This document shows, piece after piece, positions 44,435 to 52,362 of a stretch of DNA of 64,000 nucleotides. A program made the position numbers and the translations under genes. Numbering within the stretch: position 1 is the stretch's first letter; each line of letters starts with the position of its first letter. A model generated the notes under the pieces. It ran no database searches, was not told where the DNA came from, and saw nothing but the letters and a program-made list of their open reading frames with translations. Source of the stretch: Actinoalloteichus caeruleus DSM 43889 (GTDB lineage Bacteria > Actinomycetota > Actinomycetes > Mycobacteriales > Pseudonocardiaceae); the NCBI RefSeq assembly GCF_000429185.2, contig NZ_AUBJ02000001.1, positions 5,332,001-5,396,000 on the forward strand, written 5' to 3'.

Positions 44435-45325
44435 ATGAGAGGTCGACCCGGACTCGTGCTGGCCGCACTGGCGGCGGTCTTCCTGGCCGCGATCCCCACG
44501 ACCAGCGGAACCGCCGGCGCGGAGCCCGGGAACTCGGAGGCCGCGGCGCCGACCGCCGTCGTCGAGGTCGCCGATGACTGGAACCCGCCGGCCCACCTGC
44601 GCCAGCCCCTCCAGGAGGTGTGGGACCACGTCGAGGCCACCTACCCGGACCTGCACGGCTTCCGCAACTACGGCTGGGACCAGGTCATGGCCAACGGCGG
44701 ATACCTGAACTTCTGCGTGCGCTGGGACTCCTCGCGGCCGGTGTCCGAGGAGCTCCGGGACCGCATTCACGAGACCCTGCGTCGGCAGTACCGGAAATGG
44801 ACGGACGTGATGCTCGACAACGGCCAGGGGCACAACGCCTGGCCCTACACCGAGGTGCCCGTCACGGTGGTGGGGTGGGCCGTCCGGGACAGGGACACCC
44901 TGCGATGGGATGACGACTCGGTCGACATCTACGTCAACGACATCCGCGAGGGCGCTCCGCAGTGCGCCGAGGAGTGCGGCCGGTTCTTCAACCAGGACGG
45001 CGACTACTCCCGGTGCCCCGGAGGAACGGCGCGGCACTACGACCAGTCGCTGTGGCTGACCGAGGGGATGAGCGGTGGCGCGGGCGGTGACTGGGGACAG
45101 CGCATGGGCAGCGAGTACTTCGTCGACTCGCTCGACGCGGAGAACGTCACGATCCTGTTGCACGAGATCGGCCACACCTTCGGCCTGGACGACTTCTACG
45201 ACTGGACGCCGACCGGCGTCAGCGAGTTCATCATGCGGGCGGGCAGTTCGCCGCACATCACCGAGTTCGACGGGTGGATGCTCCGCGACTTCTGGCGGAA
45301 CGTGAAGCACCGGTACGGCCTCTGA
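44435..45325 (+). CDS. Secreted zinc metalloprotease-like protein (HExxHxxGxxD)
   Basis: Exported protein of 296 residues with an N-terminal signal peptide (MRGRPGLVLAALAAVFLAA..., cleavage near AGA-EP, residue 29). The motif HEIGHTFGLDD at 243-253 gives zinc ligands His243, His247 and Asp253 and catalytic Glu244. The HExxHxxGxxD form with Asp as third ligand is known from snapalysin-type metalloproteases of Streptomyces. The protein is longer than snapalysin, and its N-terminal half (residues 45-150) has cysteines and many aromatics not seen there. It starts at ATG 44435 after GGGGGGAACC. A secreted protease role is likely; the exact family is not certain. Confidence 0.87.
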   Translation: MRGRPGLVLAALAAVFLAAIPTTSGTAGAEPGNSEAAAPTAVVEVADDWNPPAHLRQPLQEVWDHVEATYPDLHGFRNYGWDQVMANGGYLNFCVRWDSSRPVSEELRDRIHETLRRQYRKWTDVMLDNGQGHNAWPYTEVPVTVVGWAVRDRDTLRWDDDSVDIYVNDIREGAPQCAEECGRFFNQDGDYSRCPGGTARHYDQSLWLTEGMSGGAGGDWGQRMGSEYFVDSLDAENVTILLHEIGHTFGLDDFYDWTPTGVSEFIMRAGSSPHITEFDGWMLRDFWRNVKHRYGL

Positions 45326-45415
45326 CGGCCACGCCCCCACCCCGCCTCGGGCCGCCCAGCGGATCGGGTGGGCAGGGCCTGGCTGAGTCGAAGCCGGCAC
45401 CGGCCGGTTACCTCG

Positions 45416-46348
45416 TCAGCGCGGCAGGGCCACCAGCTTCTCGGGGTTGACCACCTCGTACACCCCCAGCACCAACCCGTCCCGGATGGCGAAGGACGTC
45501 ACCCTGCCCCCCGGTTCGTCGCGACCGCCCCAGCCCGAGCCGGCGGCGAGCATCATTCCGAGGTCGCCGTTGACCAACACCGCCCTGCCGGCCGTCACCG
45601 GCAGCGTGCCGTGCCGGCGCAGCAGGCCGAGGAACAGTCGCGCCACCTTCTCCGCGCCGACGACCACCCGGAGCGCCGTCCTGGCCCGACCGCCACCGTC
45701 GCTGATGAACCTGACGTCCGGGTGGAGGAGGGAGGTGACGGCGACGACGTCCCCGGAGCGGAGCGCCACGAGGAAGCGGTCCAGCACCTCCCGCTGTTCG
45801 ACGAGGGCCGCGCGGGGAGGCGGGTCGGCGGCGGCCATCGTCCGTCGACCACGGACCGCGTGCTGCCTGGCCGTGGCGGGAGCGCAGCCCAGCGTCGCCG
45901 CCACCTCGTCGAAGGGCACCCCGAAGGCGTCGTGCAACACCACCGCCACCCGCTGCTCCGGCGTCAGCTCGTCGAGGACGACCATCGCCGCCATCCGCAC
46001 GCCGTCCGCTCGCACCACGGAGGCCAACGGATCGTCCTCCCCGCCCTCGAGGGTGGTGACCAGGGGCTCCGGCAGCCACTGGCCCACGTAACGCTCCCGG
46101 CGCCGCTGGGCGGACCGCAACCGGTCGACGCAGAGCCGACCGACGGTGGTGGTCAGCCAGCCGCGCAGGTCCCGCACCTCCGCGAGTTCCGCATCCCCCA
46201 GCCGGGACAACCGGAGCCAGGCGTCCTGCACGGCGTCCTCGGCGTCGGCGCGGCTGCCGGTGAGGCGGTAGGCGACACCGACGAGGTGGGCCCGGTGGGT
46301 GCCGAAGGCCCGGGCCAACTCCTGGTCCCGCCCGTCGACCCCTCGCAC
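45416..46348 (-). CDS. ECF41-type RNA polymerase sigma factor (SigJ-like)
   Basis: Extracytoplasmic-function sigma factor of 310 residues. Region 2 is at about 5-75 (HRAHLVGVAYRLTGSRADAEDAVQDAWLR), region 4 at about 120-175 (LDELTPEQRVAVVLHDAFGVPFDEVA). After that comes a C-terminal SnoaL-like domain of about 120 residues, which in ECF41 factors replaces an anti-sigma factor. The DGGG motif linking the domain (FISDGGGRARTA) is present. The GTG at 46348 has GGTGGGGA upstream; a GTG at 46363 is also possible. ECF41 genes usually sit beside a carboxymuconolactone decarboxylase or oxidoreductase gene; none is adjacent here. A MarR gene is divergent, 222 nt away. Confidence 0.93.
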   Translation of the reverse strand: MRGVDGRDQELARAFGTHRAHLVGVAYRLTGSRADAEDAVQDAWLRLSRLGDAELAEVRDLRGWLTTTVGRLCVDRLRSAQRRRERYVGQWLPEPLVTTLEGGEDDPLASVVRADGVRMAAMVVLDELTPEQRVAVVLHDAFGVPFDEVAATLGCAPATARQHAVRGRRTMAAADPPPRAALVEQREVLDRFLVALRSGDVVAVTSLLHPDVRFISDGGGRARTALRVVVGAEKVARLFLGLLRRHGTLPVTAGRAVLVNGDLGMMLAAGSGWGGRDEPGGRVTSFAIRDGLVLGVYEVVNPEKLVALPR

Positions 46349-46570
46349 CGCGTCCCCACCCACGGGCGGATCGTAGTACCGACGACCCGCTCCGCGACGG
46401 ACGGCGGGTGAACGAGCCGACCGCGCGGCGCCGGGAGTCCCCGAGGGCAGGGGCCGGGCGCTTCGGGGTGGCCGAGCCGACGACGGTCTCGTCCTCGCAA
46501 GGGGAGTGGTACTCGTTGACCTCGGAAAAGGCGAGCGCGGACATCCCCGGCGCGCTGCTAGAGTCGCAGC

Positions 46571-47095
46571 GTGGCCACTGTGGGAGAGGACGCGGACGCG
46601 CAGGGTGGTGTGCCGGACCCGACCGGCGCGGGTGCGCTCCTGGTCCAGGTGGGCGCCTACGCGGCCGGCTTGTTCGCCGAGAGGGCGGCCGCGCTGGGCC
46701 TGTCCGCGCCCCAGGTCAAGATCCTGCGAGCCGTGGACGCCGCACCGGGGCTGAGCCAGCAGGCGCTGGCGGACCTGCTCGGAATCCTGCCCAGCCGGGT
46801 CGTCGGTCACGTCGACGACCTGGAAGCCAAGGGCTTGGTCGAGCGCCGGCGGAACCCCGAGGACCGCCGGCTCCACGAACTGCACCTCACGGTGGCGGGA
46901 GCGGCGCGCATGGACGACGTCGACCGGATGGTCGCCGACCACGAGAGCGCGCTGTGCTCCTCCCTGTCCTCCGAGGAACGCCGGGTGCTGGCCGGGCTGC
47001 TGACGGCGATCGCGATCAGGCCATCCGGTGAGCAGGCGTCAGGAGGCCGGGGCACCACCAGGACGGCGGCCGACCGGGGCCACGCGACCCGCTGA
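46571..47095 (+). CDS. MarR-family transcriptional regulator
   Basis: Winged-helix regulator of 174 residues. The DNA-binding region spans about 45-110 (LSAPQVKILRAVDAAPGLSQ, LADLLGILPSRVVGHVDDLE, GLVERRRNPEDRRLHEL), with dimerisation helices at both ends. An unstructured N-terminus of about 20 residues and a C-terminal Gly/Arg/Thr tail flank the domain. The start is GTG at 46571; TAGAGT just upstream could be a -10 element, giving a very short leader. It is divergent from the ECF41 sigma factor, so it may regulate itself or that gene. No ligand can be inferred. Confidence 0.9.
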   Translation: MATVGEDADAQGGVPDPTGAGALLVQVGAYAAGLFAERAAALGLSAPQVKILRAVDAAPGLSQQALADLLGILPSRVVGHVDDLEAKGLVERRRNPEDRRLHELHLTVAGAARMDDVDRMVADHESALCSSLSSEERRVLAGLLTAIAIRPSGEQASGGRGTTRTAADRGHATR

Positions 47096-47569
47096 TCCGC
47101 GTCCGCTCCCCAGTGAACAGGACGAACGGGGACAGCGGAACCGGTCCCACCACGGGGATGGCGGAGCCGCCCGTGATCGGGGCCATCCCGCCGCACCCCT
47201 CCGCGCCTGGGGTGGCTCACGGCGAAGGCGCGACACGGCAGGGCGCACCCGGTGGCGCGCGTCGGCTCCGCCACCGGATGACCGGACGGCCAGCCGCCTG
47301 GCCCACCGCTCGGCTCGACGGCCACCCGGGCCAGCGGGAGTTCCTGGCGGACCTCGTCGTGGTCGCGGTCGCTCCGGCGGACCGGGAGGACGAGAACGCT
47401 GCGCCCGCGACGCGGCGGCGTTCCGCCGCGTGAGCCGACCGACCACGCCGGTGCGCACCGGAGCCCCCGGTCCCTGGCCCGGGGCGGCGGGTCCGGCGGT
47501 CCCCGACCCGGGGCGGCCCGGTGCCGCGAGCGTTCCCCGGCCGGTCGTCCCGGCCTCGTCCGACCGGGG
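47096..47569. other. Intergenic region between MarR and APH-type genes
   Basis: These 474 nt lie between convergent genes. A plus-strand frame at 47113-47433 is open but Pro/Gly/Arg-rich and lacks a ribosome-binding site, so I do not call it. No hairpin stands out. Confidence 0.45.
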
Positions 47570-48469
47570 TCAGCGCCGGGACCAGTCGTGCCGGTCGGCC
47601 CCGGTGCGCAGCGCGCGCAGGCGTTTCCGGAGTTCCCCCGCTGCCCACTCGTCGTCGGCCCTGGCGCTCAACCAGCAGGTCATCAGCACCTCGCGGATGT
47701 CCGCGAGCCGCTGGTAACCGGGCCAGCGGCGGATGTCGTAGCCGTAGGCGTCCGAGAAGGCCCGGTACTCGGCCTCGGTGTGCCAGCCGAACCTGTCCGC
47801 GAAGAGAGCCGTCTGGAGCAGGTCCCACTCACGCGGACCCGTCGCCGCGTACTCGAGGTCGAGGAGCAGCGGTCGGCCCGCACCGTCCACCACCGCGTTC
47901 CCGGTGTTGGCGTCACCGTGCACCACCCCCGTCGGTAGCACGAAGTCGAGGTCGGCCCAGTCGGTCCGAGCCTGGTGCACCCGCCCGCGCAGGTAGTCCA
48001 GGTCCTGCTCGTCGAGCGGGGCGGACGCCAGCCAGTGGTCGACGCGGGCGAAGGGGTTGAGGGCTGGCAGGTCCAGCTCCGGCGGTGCCGTGAGCTCGTG
48101 GAACCGGCGGAGCAGCGTGGCGAGTTGCCCGGTCGTGGCCGGGGCTGTGACCTCGACCGCCTCCCAGCAGGTGACGACCCGACCCAGCACCATCATCGGT
48201 TGGTCGAGGTCGAGCGGGACGGCGGCCGGGAAGTCCCGGGTCCGCAGCCACCGGGCGACGGCCACCTCCCGGCGTGCCGCCGGGAGCAGGGCCGCGGACC
48301 TGGCGATCCGGACGACGACCGGCCCGACGCGGTAGACCGCGTTGTCCCCGATCCGCATGAGCCTGGCGTCGGGGGCGGACATCCCCGTTCGCCGGCACAC
48401 CTCCCGCAGGACCGTTCCGGCGGTGTCCGGGCTGAGCGGCTGGTTGCTGCTGTCGTGGTCGGGCGGCAC
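47570..48469 (-). CDS. Aminoglycoside phosphotransferase (APH) family kinase
   Basis: Cytoplasmic kinase-like protein of 299 residues in the APH/choline kinase fold. The catalytic motif HGDANTGN begins at residue 184 (Asp186 as base, Asn191 as metal ligand), and the DFG-equivalent Asp204 is in LLDLEYA. The N-lobe has a recognisable nucleotide-binding region (RIGDNAVYRVGPVVVRIARS). The GTG at 48469 starts the protein; its ribosome-binding site is weak. Families of this kind phosphorylate small molecules with hydroxyl groups, including antibiotics, but substrate cannot be predicted. A nitronate monooxygenase-like gene starts 88 nt away in the opposite direction. Confidence 0.9.
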   Translation of the reverse strand: MPPDHDSSNQPLSPDTAGTVLREVCRRTGMSAPDARLMRIGDNAVYRVGPVVVRIARSAALLPAARREVAVARWLRTRDFPAAVPLDLDQPMMVLGRVVTCWEAVEVTAPATTGQLATLLRRFHELTAPPELDLPALNPFARVDHWLASAPLDEQDLDYLRGRVHQARTDWADLDFVLPTGVVHGDANTGNAVVDGAGRPLLLDLEYAATGPREWDLLQTALFADRFGWHTEAEYRAFSDAYGYDIRRWPGYQRLADIREVLMTCWLSARADDEWAAGELRKRLRALRTGADRHDWSRR

Positions 48470-48556
48470 CCGACGACCGTATCCCGGGTTCCGGCGGCGC
48501 CGAGGGGACCGTGGCCGAGGACGGTGGGAGGCGTGCGATGCTCCAGGAGGAGTGCG

Positions 48557-49594
48557 ATGGCCCGGCGGAGGACGGAGATCGGTGTGGGCGAGTTCGACGA
48601 GTTGACGACGCCCGTGGTCGCGGCTCCGATGGCCGGTGGCGCGAGCACCCCGGACCTCGTCGTGGCCGTGAACTCGGCGGGTGGCCTCGGGTTCCTCGCG
48701 GGTGGCTACCGCTCCGCCCAGGAGATGCTCCACCAGGTGAGCGAGGTGCGGGGCCGCACCGACCGGGCCTTCGGTGTGAACCTGTTCGTGCCCGGCGAGG
48801 ACCGGGCCGTCCCGGCGGAGCTCGACGAGTACCGGCGGCGGCTGGCACCCGAGGCCGCCAGGGTGGGTGTCGAACTGGGGGAGCCGCGCTGGGATGACGA
48901 CGGTTTCCCCGCCAAGCTCGCCGCTCTCCTCGACGATCCCGTGCCGGTCGTGTCGTTCACCTTCGGGCTGCCGGACGCGAGCGCCGTCCGTGCGCTGCGC
49001 CGGGCCGGCAGCCTGGTGGTCGTGACCGTCACCTGCGTGGAGGAGGCCCGTGCGGCGGCCGAACGGGGAGCCGACGCGCTGTGCGTGCAGGGAGCCGAGG
49101 CAGGTGGGCACCAGGGGTCCTTCGACGACACCGAGGAACGGGTCCAGCCGCTGGCCTCCCTCCTGGCGGCGGTGCGAGCCAGTGTCCCGCTGCCCCTGTT
49201 GGCCGCCGGCGGCCTCGCCTCGCCGGCCGCGGTGCGGGCCGCGCTCGGTGGGGGAGCGGTGGCCGTCCAGGTCGGCACCGCCCTGCTCCTCGCCGACGAG
49301 AGCGGCGCGAGCGCGACCCACCGGGCCGCTCTCGTCGATCCGGAGCCGAGGACGACGAGGGTGACGAGGGCGTTCAGCGGTCGTCGGGCGCGTGGCCTGG
49401 TCAACCGCTTCCTCGCGGCCCACGACGAGGCCGCGCCGGCCGCCTACCCGCAGGTGCACCGCATGACGGCGCCGCTGCGGGCGGCGGCCGCCCGCGCGGG
49501 GGACACGGGCACGACACACCTGTGGGCGGGCACCGGCTTCCGGTCCGCCAGCGCCCGCCCGGCCGCCGCGATCTGCCAGGAGCTGGTCGGCTGA
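48557..49594 (+). CDS. Nitronate monooxygenase-like FMN protein
   Basis: TIM-barrel flavoprotein of 345 residues in the nitronate monooxygenase/2-nitropropane dioxygenase family. It has the N-terminal PVVAAPMAGGASTPDLV and NSAGGLGFLAGGY, a central ADALCVQGAEAGGHQGSF (phosphate/substrate loop), and PLLAAGGLASPAAVRAALGGGAVAVQVGTALL, the FMN phosphate site. AGGAGG at 48545-48550 lies 6 nt before the ATG. The family oxidises alkyl nitronates such as propionate 3-nitronate. In actinomycetes several paralogues are usual, and the true substrate is often unknown. Confidence 0.92.
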   Translation: MARRRTEIGVGEFDELTTPVVAAPMAGGASTPDLVVAVNSAGGLGFLAGGYRSAQEMLHQVSEVRGRTDRAFGVNLFVPGEDRAVPAELDEYRRRLAPEAARVGVELGEPRWDDDGFPAKLAALLDDPVPVVSFTFGLPDASAVRALRRAGSLVVVTVTCVEEARAAAERGADALCVQGAEAGGHQGSFDDTEERVQPLASLLAAVRASVPLPLLAAGGLASPAAVRAALGGGAVAVQVGTALLLADESGASATHRAALVDPEPRTTRVTRAFSGRRARGLVNRFLAAHDEAAPAAYPQVHRMTAPLRAAAARAGDTGTTHLWAGTGFRSASARPAAAICQELVG

Positions 49595-49703
49595 CCCGTC
49601 ACGGGGCGGACGGTCGTCGTCGCCAGCAGCGGGAGTGCGGTGTCCACCCCAGCCCACGGCGTTCGGCGCCCCGCCGCCCGTCCTCGGCGCTCCCCTCCAC
49701 GGG

Positions 49704-50117
49704 TCATGAGTACTGGTCGGCGAAGTCCACGGTGGGTGCCACCGGGGTGATGACGTCCACCAGCACGCCGTTGGGGTCCCGGGTGATGAAGTGGCGCTGC
49801 CCGAAGTCCTCGGTGCGGAGATCGAGCAGGCAGGGGAGTCCCGCCCGTTCCACCAGGCGCGCGTACTGGGCGTCCACGTCGTCGACTTCGATGTTGATCA
49901 GCACGCCGGTCGCGGTCGCGCCCCGGTGGCTCTCCGGCAACGTGGGGTGGTCGGCCGCGAGGAGGGCGAGCTCCTGGTGTGGCGCGCCGCGGTGGCGCAG
50001 GCTTACGTACCAGTCCGACTCGAAGGTGATGTCGAAGTCGAGGTGGAGGGTGTAGAAGTCGAGGCTCTCCCGCAGGCGGGTGGTGCACAGCACCGGATAG
50101 CAACTGGTCAGCGTCAT
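49704..50117 (-). CDS. VOC-family (glyoxalase/bleomycin-resistance fold) protein
   Basis: Small protein of 137 residues with two beta-alpha-beta-beta-beta units of the vicinal oxygen chelate superfamily. Segments typical of the fold are [24 protein letters not shown] at the start and the late [16 protein letters not shown] motif. Members are lyases, dioxygenases or drug-binding proteins. The ATG at 50117 is 20 nt from a 17-bp palindrome. The divergent TetR gene and paired identical operators in between strongly suggest that the TetR protein controls this gene, so its substrate or a related compound may be the inducer. Confidence 0.9.
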   Translation of the reverse strand: MTLTSCYPVLCTTRLRESLDFYTLHLDFDITFESDWYVSLRHRGAPHQELALLAADHPTLPESHRGATATGVLINIEVDDVDAQYARLVERAGLPCLLDLRTEDFGQRHFITRDPNGVLVDVITPVAPTVDFADQYS

Positions 50118-50136
50118 GGTTCCCGTCCTTCCCTTC

Positions 50137-50153
50137 ACATACCCTCGGTATGT
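50137..50153. promoter_or_regulatory. TetR operator copy 1
   Basis: The palindrome ACATACCCTCGGTATGT has 7-bp arms (ACATACC/GGTATGT) around CTC. It lies 20 nt upstream of the VOC gene start. A second copy, identical in the 15-bp core, is at 50175-50189. Confidence 0.85.
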
Positions 50154-50174
50154 GACCTGGGGGACGCTAGGACG

Positions 50175-50189
50175 CATACCCTCGGTATG
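50175..50189. promoter_or_regulatory. TetR operator copy 2
   Basis: CATACCCTCGGTATG is identical to the core of copy 1, with the two centres 37 bp apart. It lies 27 nt before the preferred TetR start at 50217. An in-frame ATG at 50187 falls inside the palindrome and is therefore an unlikely start. The pair suits autoregulation and control of the divergent VOC gene. Confidence 0.85.
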
Positions 50190-50216
50190 TCAAACTGGGG
50201 TACCGGAAGGAGACCG

Positions 50217-50876
50217 ATGGGAGCGACGACGTCGAGCAAGGCCCGGCAGCGCGAGGCGACGCGACAGGCGCTGATCACCACGGCCCGCGCGCTCTTCTCC
50301 AGGCGGGGATACGCGGAGGTGGGGCTCAACGAGATCGCACGGGAGCTCGCGCTGACCAAGGGCGCGCTCTACCACCACTTCGGCAGCAAGGCCGGCCTGT
50401 TCCGAGCCGTGGTGCGCCAAGCGCAGGAGGAGGTCGCCGACCGCGTCGTCGCAGCCGCCGAGCGGCAGGGTGACCCCTGGGAGGGCCTCCTCGCCGGCTG
50501 TCGCGAGTTCCTGGTCGCCAGCTCCGCCCCCGAGGTGCGGCGCGTCATGCTCGTCGACGGTCCCGCGGTGCTCGGCTGGGAGGAGTGGCGCGCCCTGGAC
50601 GAGGAATCGTCGGCGCGTCACCTCGACGAGGTGCTCGACCAGCTGATGACCGCGCGCGTCATCGACCAGCAACCACGGGAACCACTGGTGCGCCTGCTCT
50701 CCGGCGCCATGAACGAGGCCGCGCTCTGGCTGGCCCGCGCCGACTCCCCGGCCCAACTGGAGGAGACCGTCGCCGCCCTGCGCCGACTGCTCGGATCGCT
50801 GCGTTCCTCCCCGGGCGGGTCACCCACCCGCCAGCCCCCGGTCGGAAGGACGGGCAGCGCCGAACAGCGGGCCTGA
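50217..50876 (+). CDS. TetR-family transcriptional repressor
   Basis: Repressor of 219 residues. The N-terminal TetR helix-turn-helix is at about residues 36-58 (LNEIARELALTKGALYHHFGSK), with the canonical YHHF recognition helix. The remaining helical domain binds an unknown ligand, and a disordered Pro/Gly/Ser tail ends the protein. The ATG at 50217 has AAGGAG 4 nt upstream and is preferred over 50187. It is divergent from a VOC-family gene, with two identical palindromes in the shared 99-nt region, so it most likely represses both genes. Confidence 0.93.
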   Translation: MGATTSSKARQREATRQALITTARALFSRRGYAEVGLNEIARELALTKGALYHHFGSKAGLFRAVVRQAQEEVADRVVAAAERQGDPWEGLLAGCREFLVASSAPEVRRVMLVDGPAVLGWEEWRALDEESSARHLDEVLDQLMTARVIDQQPREPLVRLLSGAMNEAALWLARADSPAQLEETVAALRRLLGSLRSSPGGSPTRQPPVGRTGSAEQRA

Positions 50877-50999
50877 CGGCGGCCTGGCGGGGAGTGCCTG
50901 GGAGTGCCGGGGCACGGGCGCCAGCACGGCCCAGGTCGGCGTTCCGCGCTCACCTCCCGGTCGCGGCGTTCACGACCGGGAGGCCGAGCCGCGGCGCGA

Positions 51000-51878
51000 T
51001 CAGCAGGAGTCGTACTGGTACGTCGGCGACCCCGGCGGGGTGACGTTCACGTCCCGCAGGACCACCGAGACGCTGTCACCGATCTCGGCGCAGGTCGACT
51101 CGAAGTGCTGGCGTTCGTACTCGATGGCGATCAGGTTGTCGCCGAACACCTGCCGGTACAGCTGGCACTCCCGCCACATGCCGCAGTTCTCGGCGATCGC
51201 GAAATCGAACCCGATCTCCTCCAGCGACACCGCGCGCGGCAACTCCACCGTGTTCTTCTGGGCCGCGGCCATCCCCAGGTCGTGGGTGACCTCAGTCAGC
51301 CGGGCCGCGAAGTCCACCGCCTCGTCCTGCCCGAAGGGGACCAACTCCTCGACCGGCGTCCCGTCGAAGCGCATCCACGAGTCGAGGTTGTCGAACTCCA
51401 CCGCCGAGAACCCCTTGTCGGCGCAGGTCTCCAACATCGGCCGCAGGTGCTCGACCGCGTCGATCCGGTTGCCCTCGGTCGAGATGTCGACGAGGTACTC
51501 GCCGCCCCAGTTCGGGTCGTCGCCCAGTTCGAGGAGCACCAGGTGGGACGGCCAGTTCGACAGCTCATCGGGTCGTGTCCCGGACCAGTCCGGTTGGGTC
51601 TGGAAGGCGTTGACGTAGCAGATGCCGTAGACGTCCTGCGGGACGGAACCGTAGTACCAGTCGCGGGACACCACCGTCACGTCCTCCGGTAAGGGGTACT
51701 CACCGCCGATCTGGTAGTCGAAGGAGGCGTTGACCGGCGGCGCGGCCCACCCCTGGGCGTCCTCCCGCGCCACCGTCGTCGATTCCGGCTCAGCCGGCTG
51801 CCCGGCGGCGGACCCGTACGCGCAACCCGTGGCGAGCAGGCACAGCGCGAGGGTGGCCGCGGTGGAGTGTCGGGACAT
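51000..51878 (-). CDS. GH114-family (endo-alpha-1,4-polygalactosaminidase-like) lipoprotein
   Basis: Predicted lipoprotein of 292 residues: a short signal sequence ends in LLATGC (Cys19). From about residue 55 it matches the TIM-barrel of glycoside hydrolase family 114, whose founding member cleaves alpha-1,4-linked galactosamine polymers. Recognisable segments are FDYQIGGEY, ICYVNAFQTQPDW, the acidic FSAVEFDNLDSW motif carrying likely catalytic residues, and IAENCGMWREC. The ATG at 51878 has GGAG about 9 nt upstream. It converges with the TetR gene and diverges from the glycosyltransferase gene. It probably acts at the cell surface on an amino-sugar polysaccharide. Confidence 0.9.
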   Translation of the reverse strand: MSRHSTAATLALCLLATGCAYGSAAGQPAEPESTTVAREDAQGWAAPPVNASFDYQIGGEYPLPEDVTVVSRDWYYGSVPQDVYGICYVNAFQTQPDWSGTRPDELSNWPSHLVLLELGDDPNWGGEYLVDISTEGNRIDAVEHLRPMLETCADKGFSAVEFDNLDSWMRFDGTPVEELVPFGQDEAVDFAARLTEVTHDLGMAAAQKNTVELPRAVSLEEIGFDFAIAENCGMWRECQLYRQVFGDNLIAIEYERQHFESTCAEIGDSVSVVLRDVNVTPPGSPTYQYDSC

Positions 51879-52362
51879 GCTCTCGTCTCCTCGCAAGCGA
51901 CTCGTGCGGTCGTCCCGCGCCGAGCGGGACCTCCCAGCCCGGCGCGAGAACGGGGCGGAGCGTACGACAGGTTGATCTTCCTGCCTACCGCCAGCCGGGC
52001 CCGTGGTGTGCGACGGCACACCCGGCCGGCCGCCGGCTCTCGGGACACCGGACGTGCGAGGCACCCGGCCCGAACACTCCCGCTTCCTGGCCGACCAGGG
52101 CCGAACCGGGGGCGGGGCGGATGCCGGGGGCGAGCGAGCATGTCCCATCGCCCCCTCGTTCGGACCAACGTGGCCACCCTGACGGTCCCGCCCACCACCA
52201 GGGCGTCGGCAAAGACTTCGGTCCCACCGCAGCGACTTCTCCCGGTAGGCCACCCACGCTGGAACCGACCGACCGGGACCGGGACGGGTGGCCAGCCGGA
52301 GCGGAGGGCAGCGCCGGGGCCCCTCACCCGGCGCCATGCTCCGAACCAACCCTGGGGGCCAG
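51879..52362. other. Divergent intergenic region before glycosyltransferase
   Basis: These 484 nt separate divergent genes and must contain promoters for both. I see no near-consensus hexamers and no supportable gene. Confidence 0.45.

Noticed and set aside
46515-46563. TTGACC and TAGAGT as a promoter for the MarR gene
   Set aside because: The spacing between the hexamers is about 37 nt, far too long; only the -10-like hexamer is worth noting.
47113-47433. 106-codon plus-strand frame between MarR and APH genes
   Set aside because: Pro/Gly/Ala/Arg-rich, no ribosome-binding site, no family resemblance.
50187-50216. Upstream ATG start for the TetR gene
   Set aside because: It lies inside an operator palindrome and lacks a ribosome-binding site; ATG 50217 has AAGGAG 4 nt upstream.
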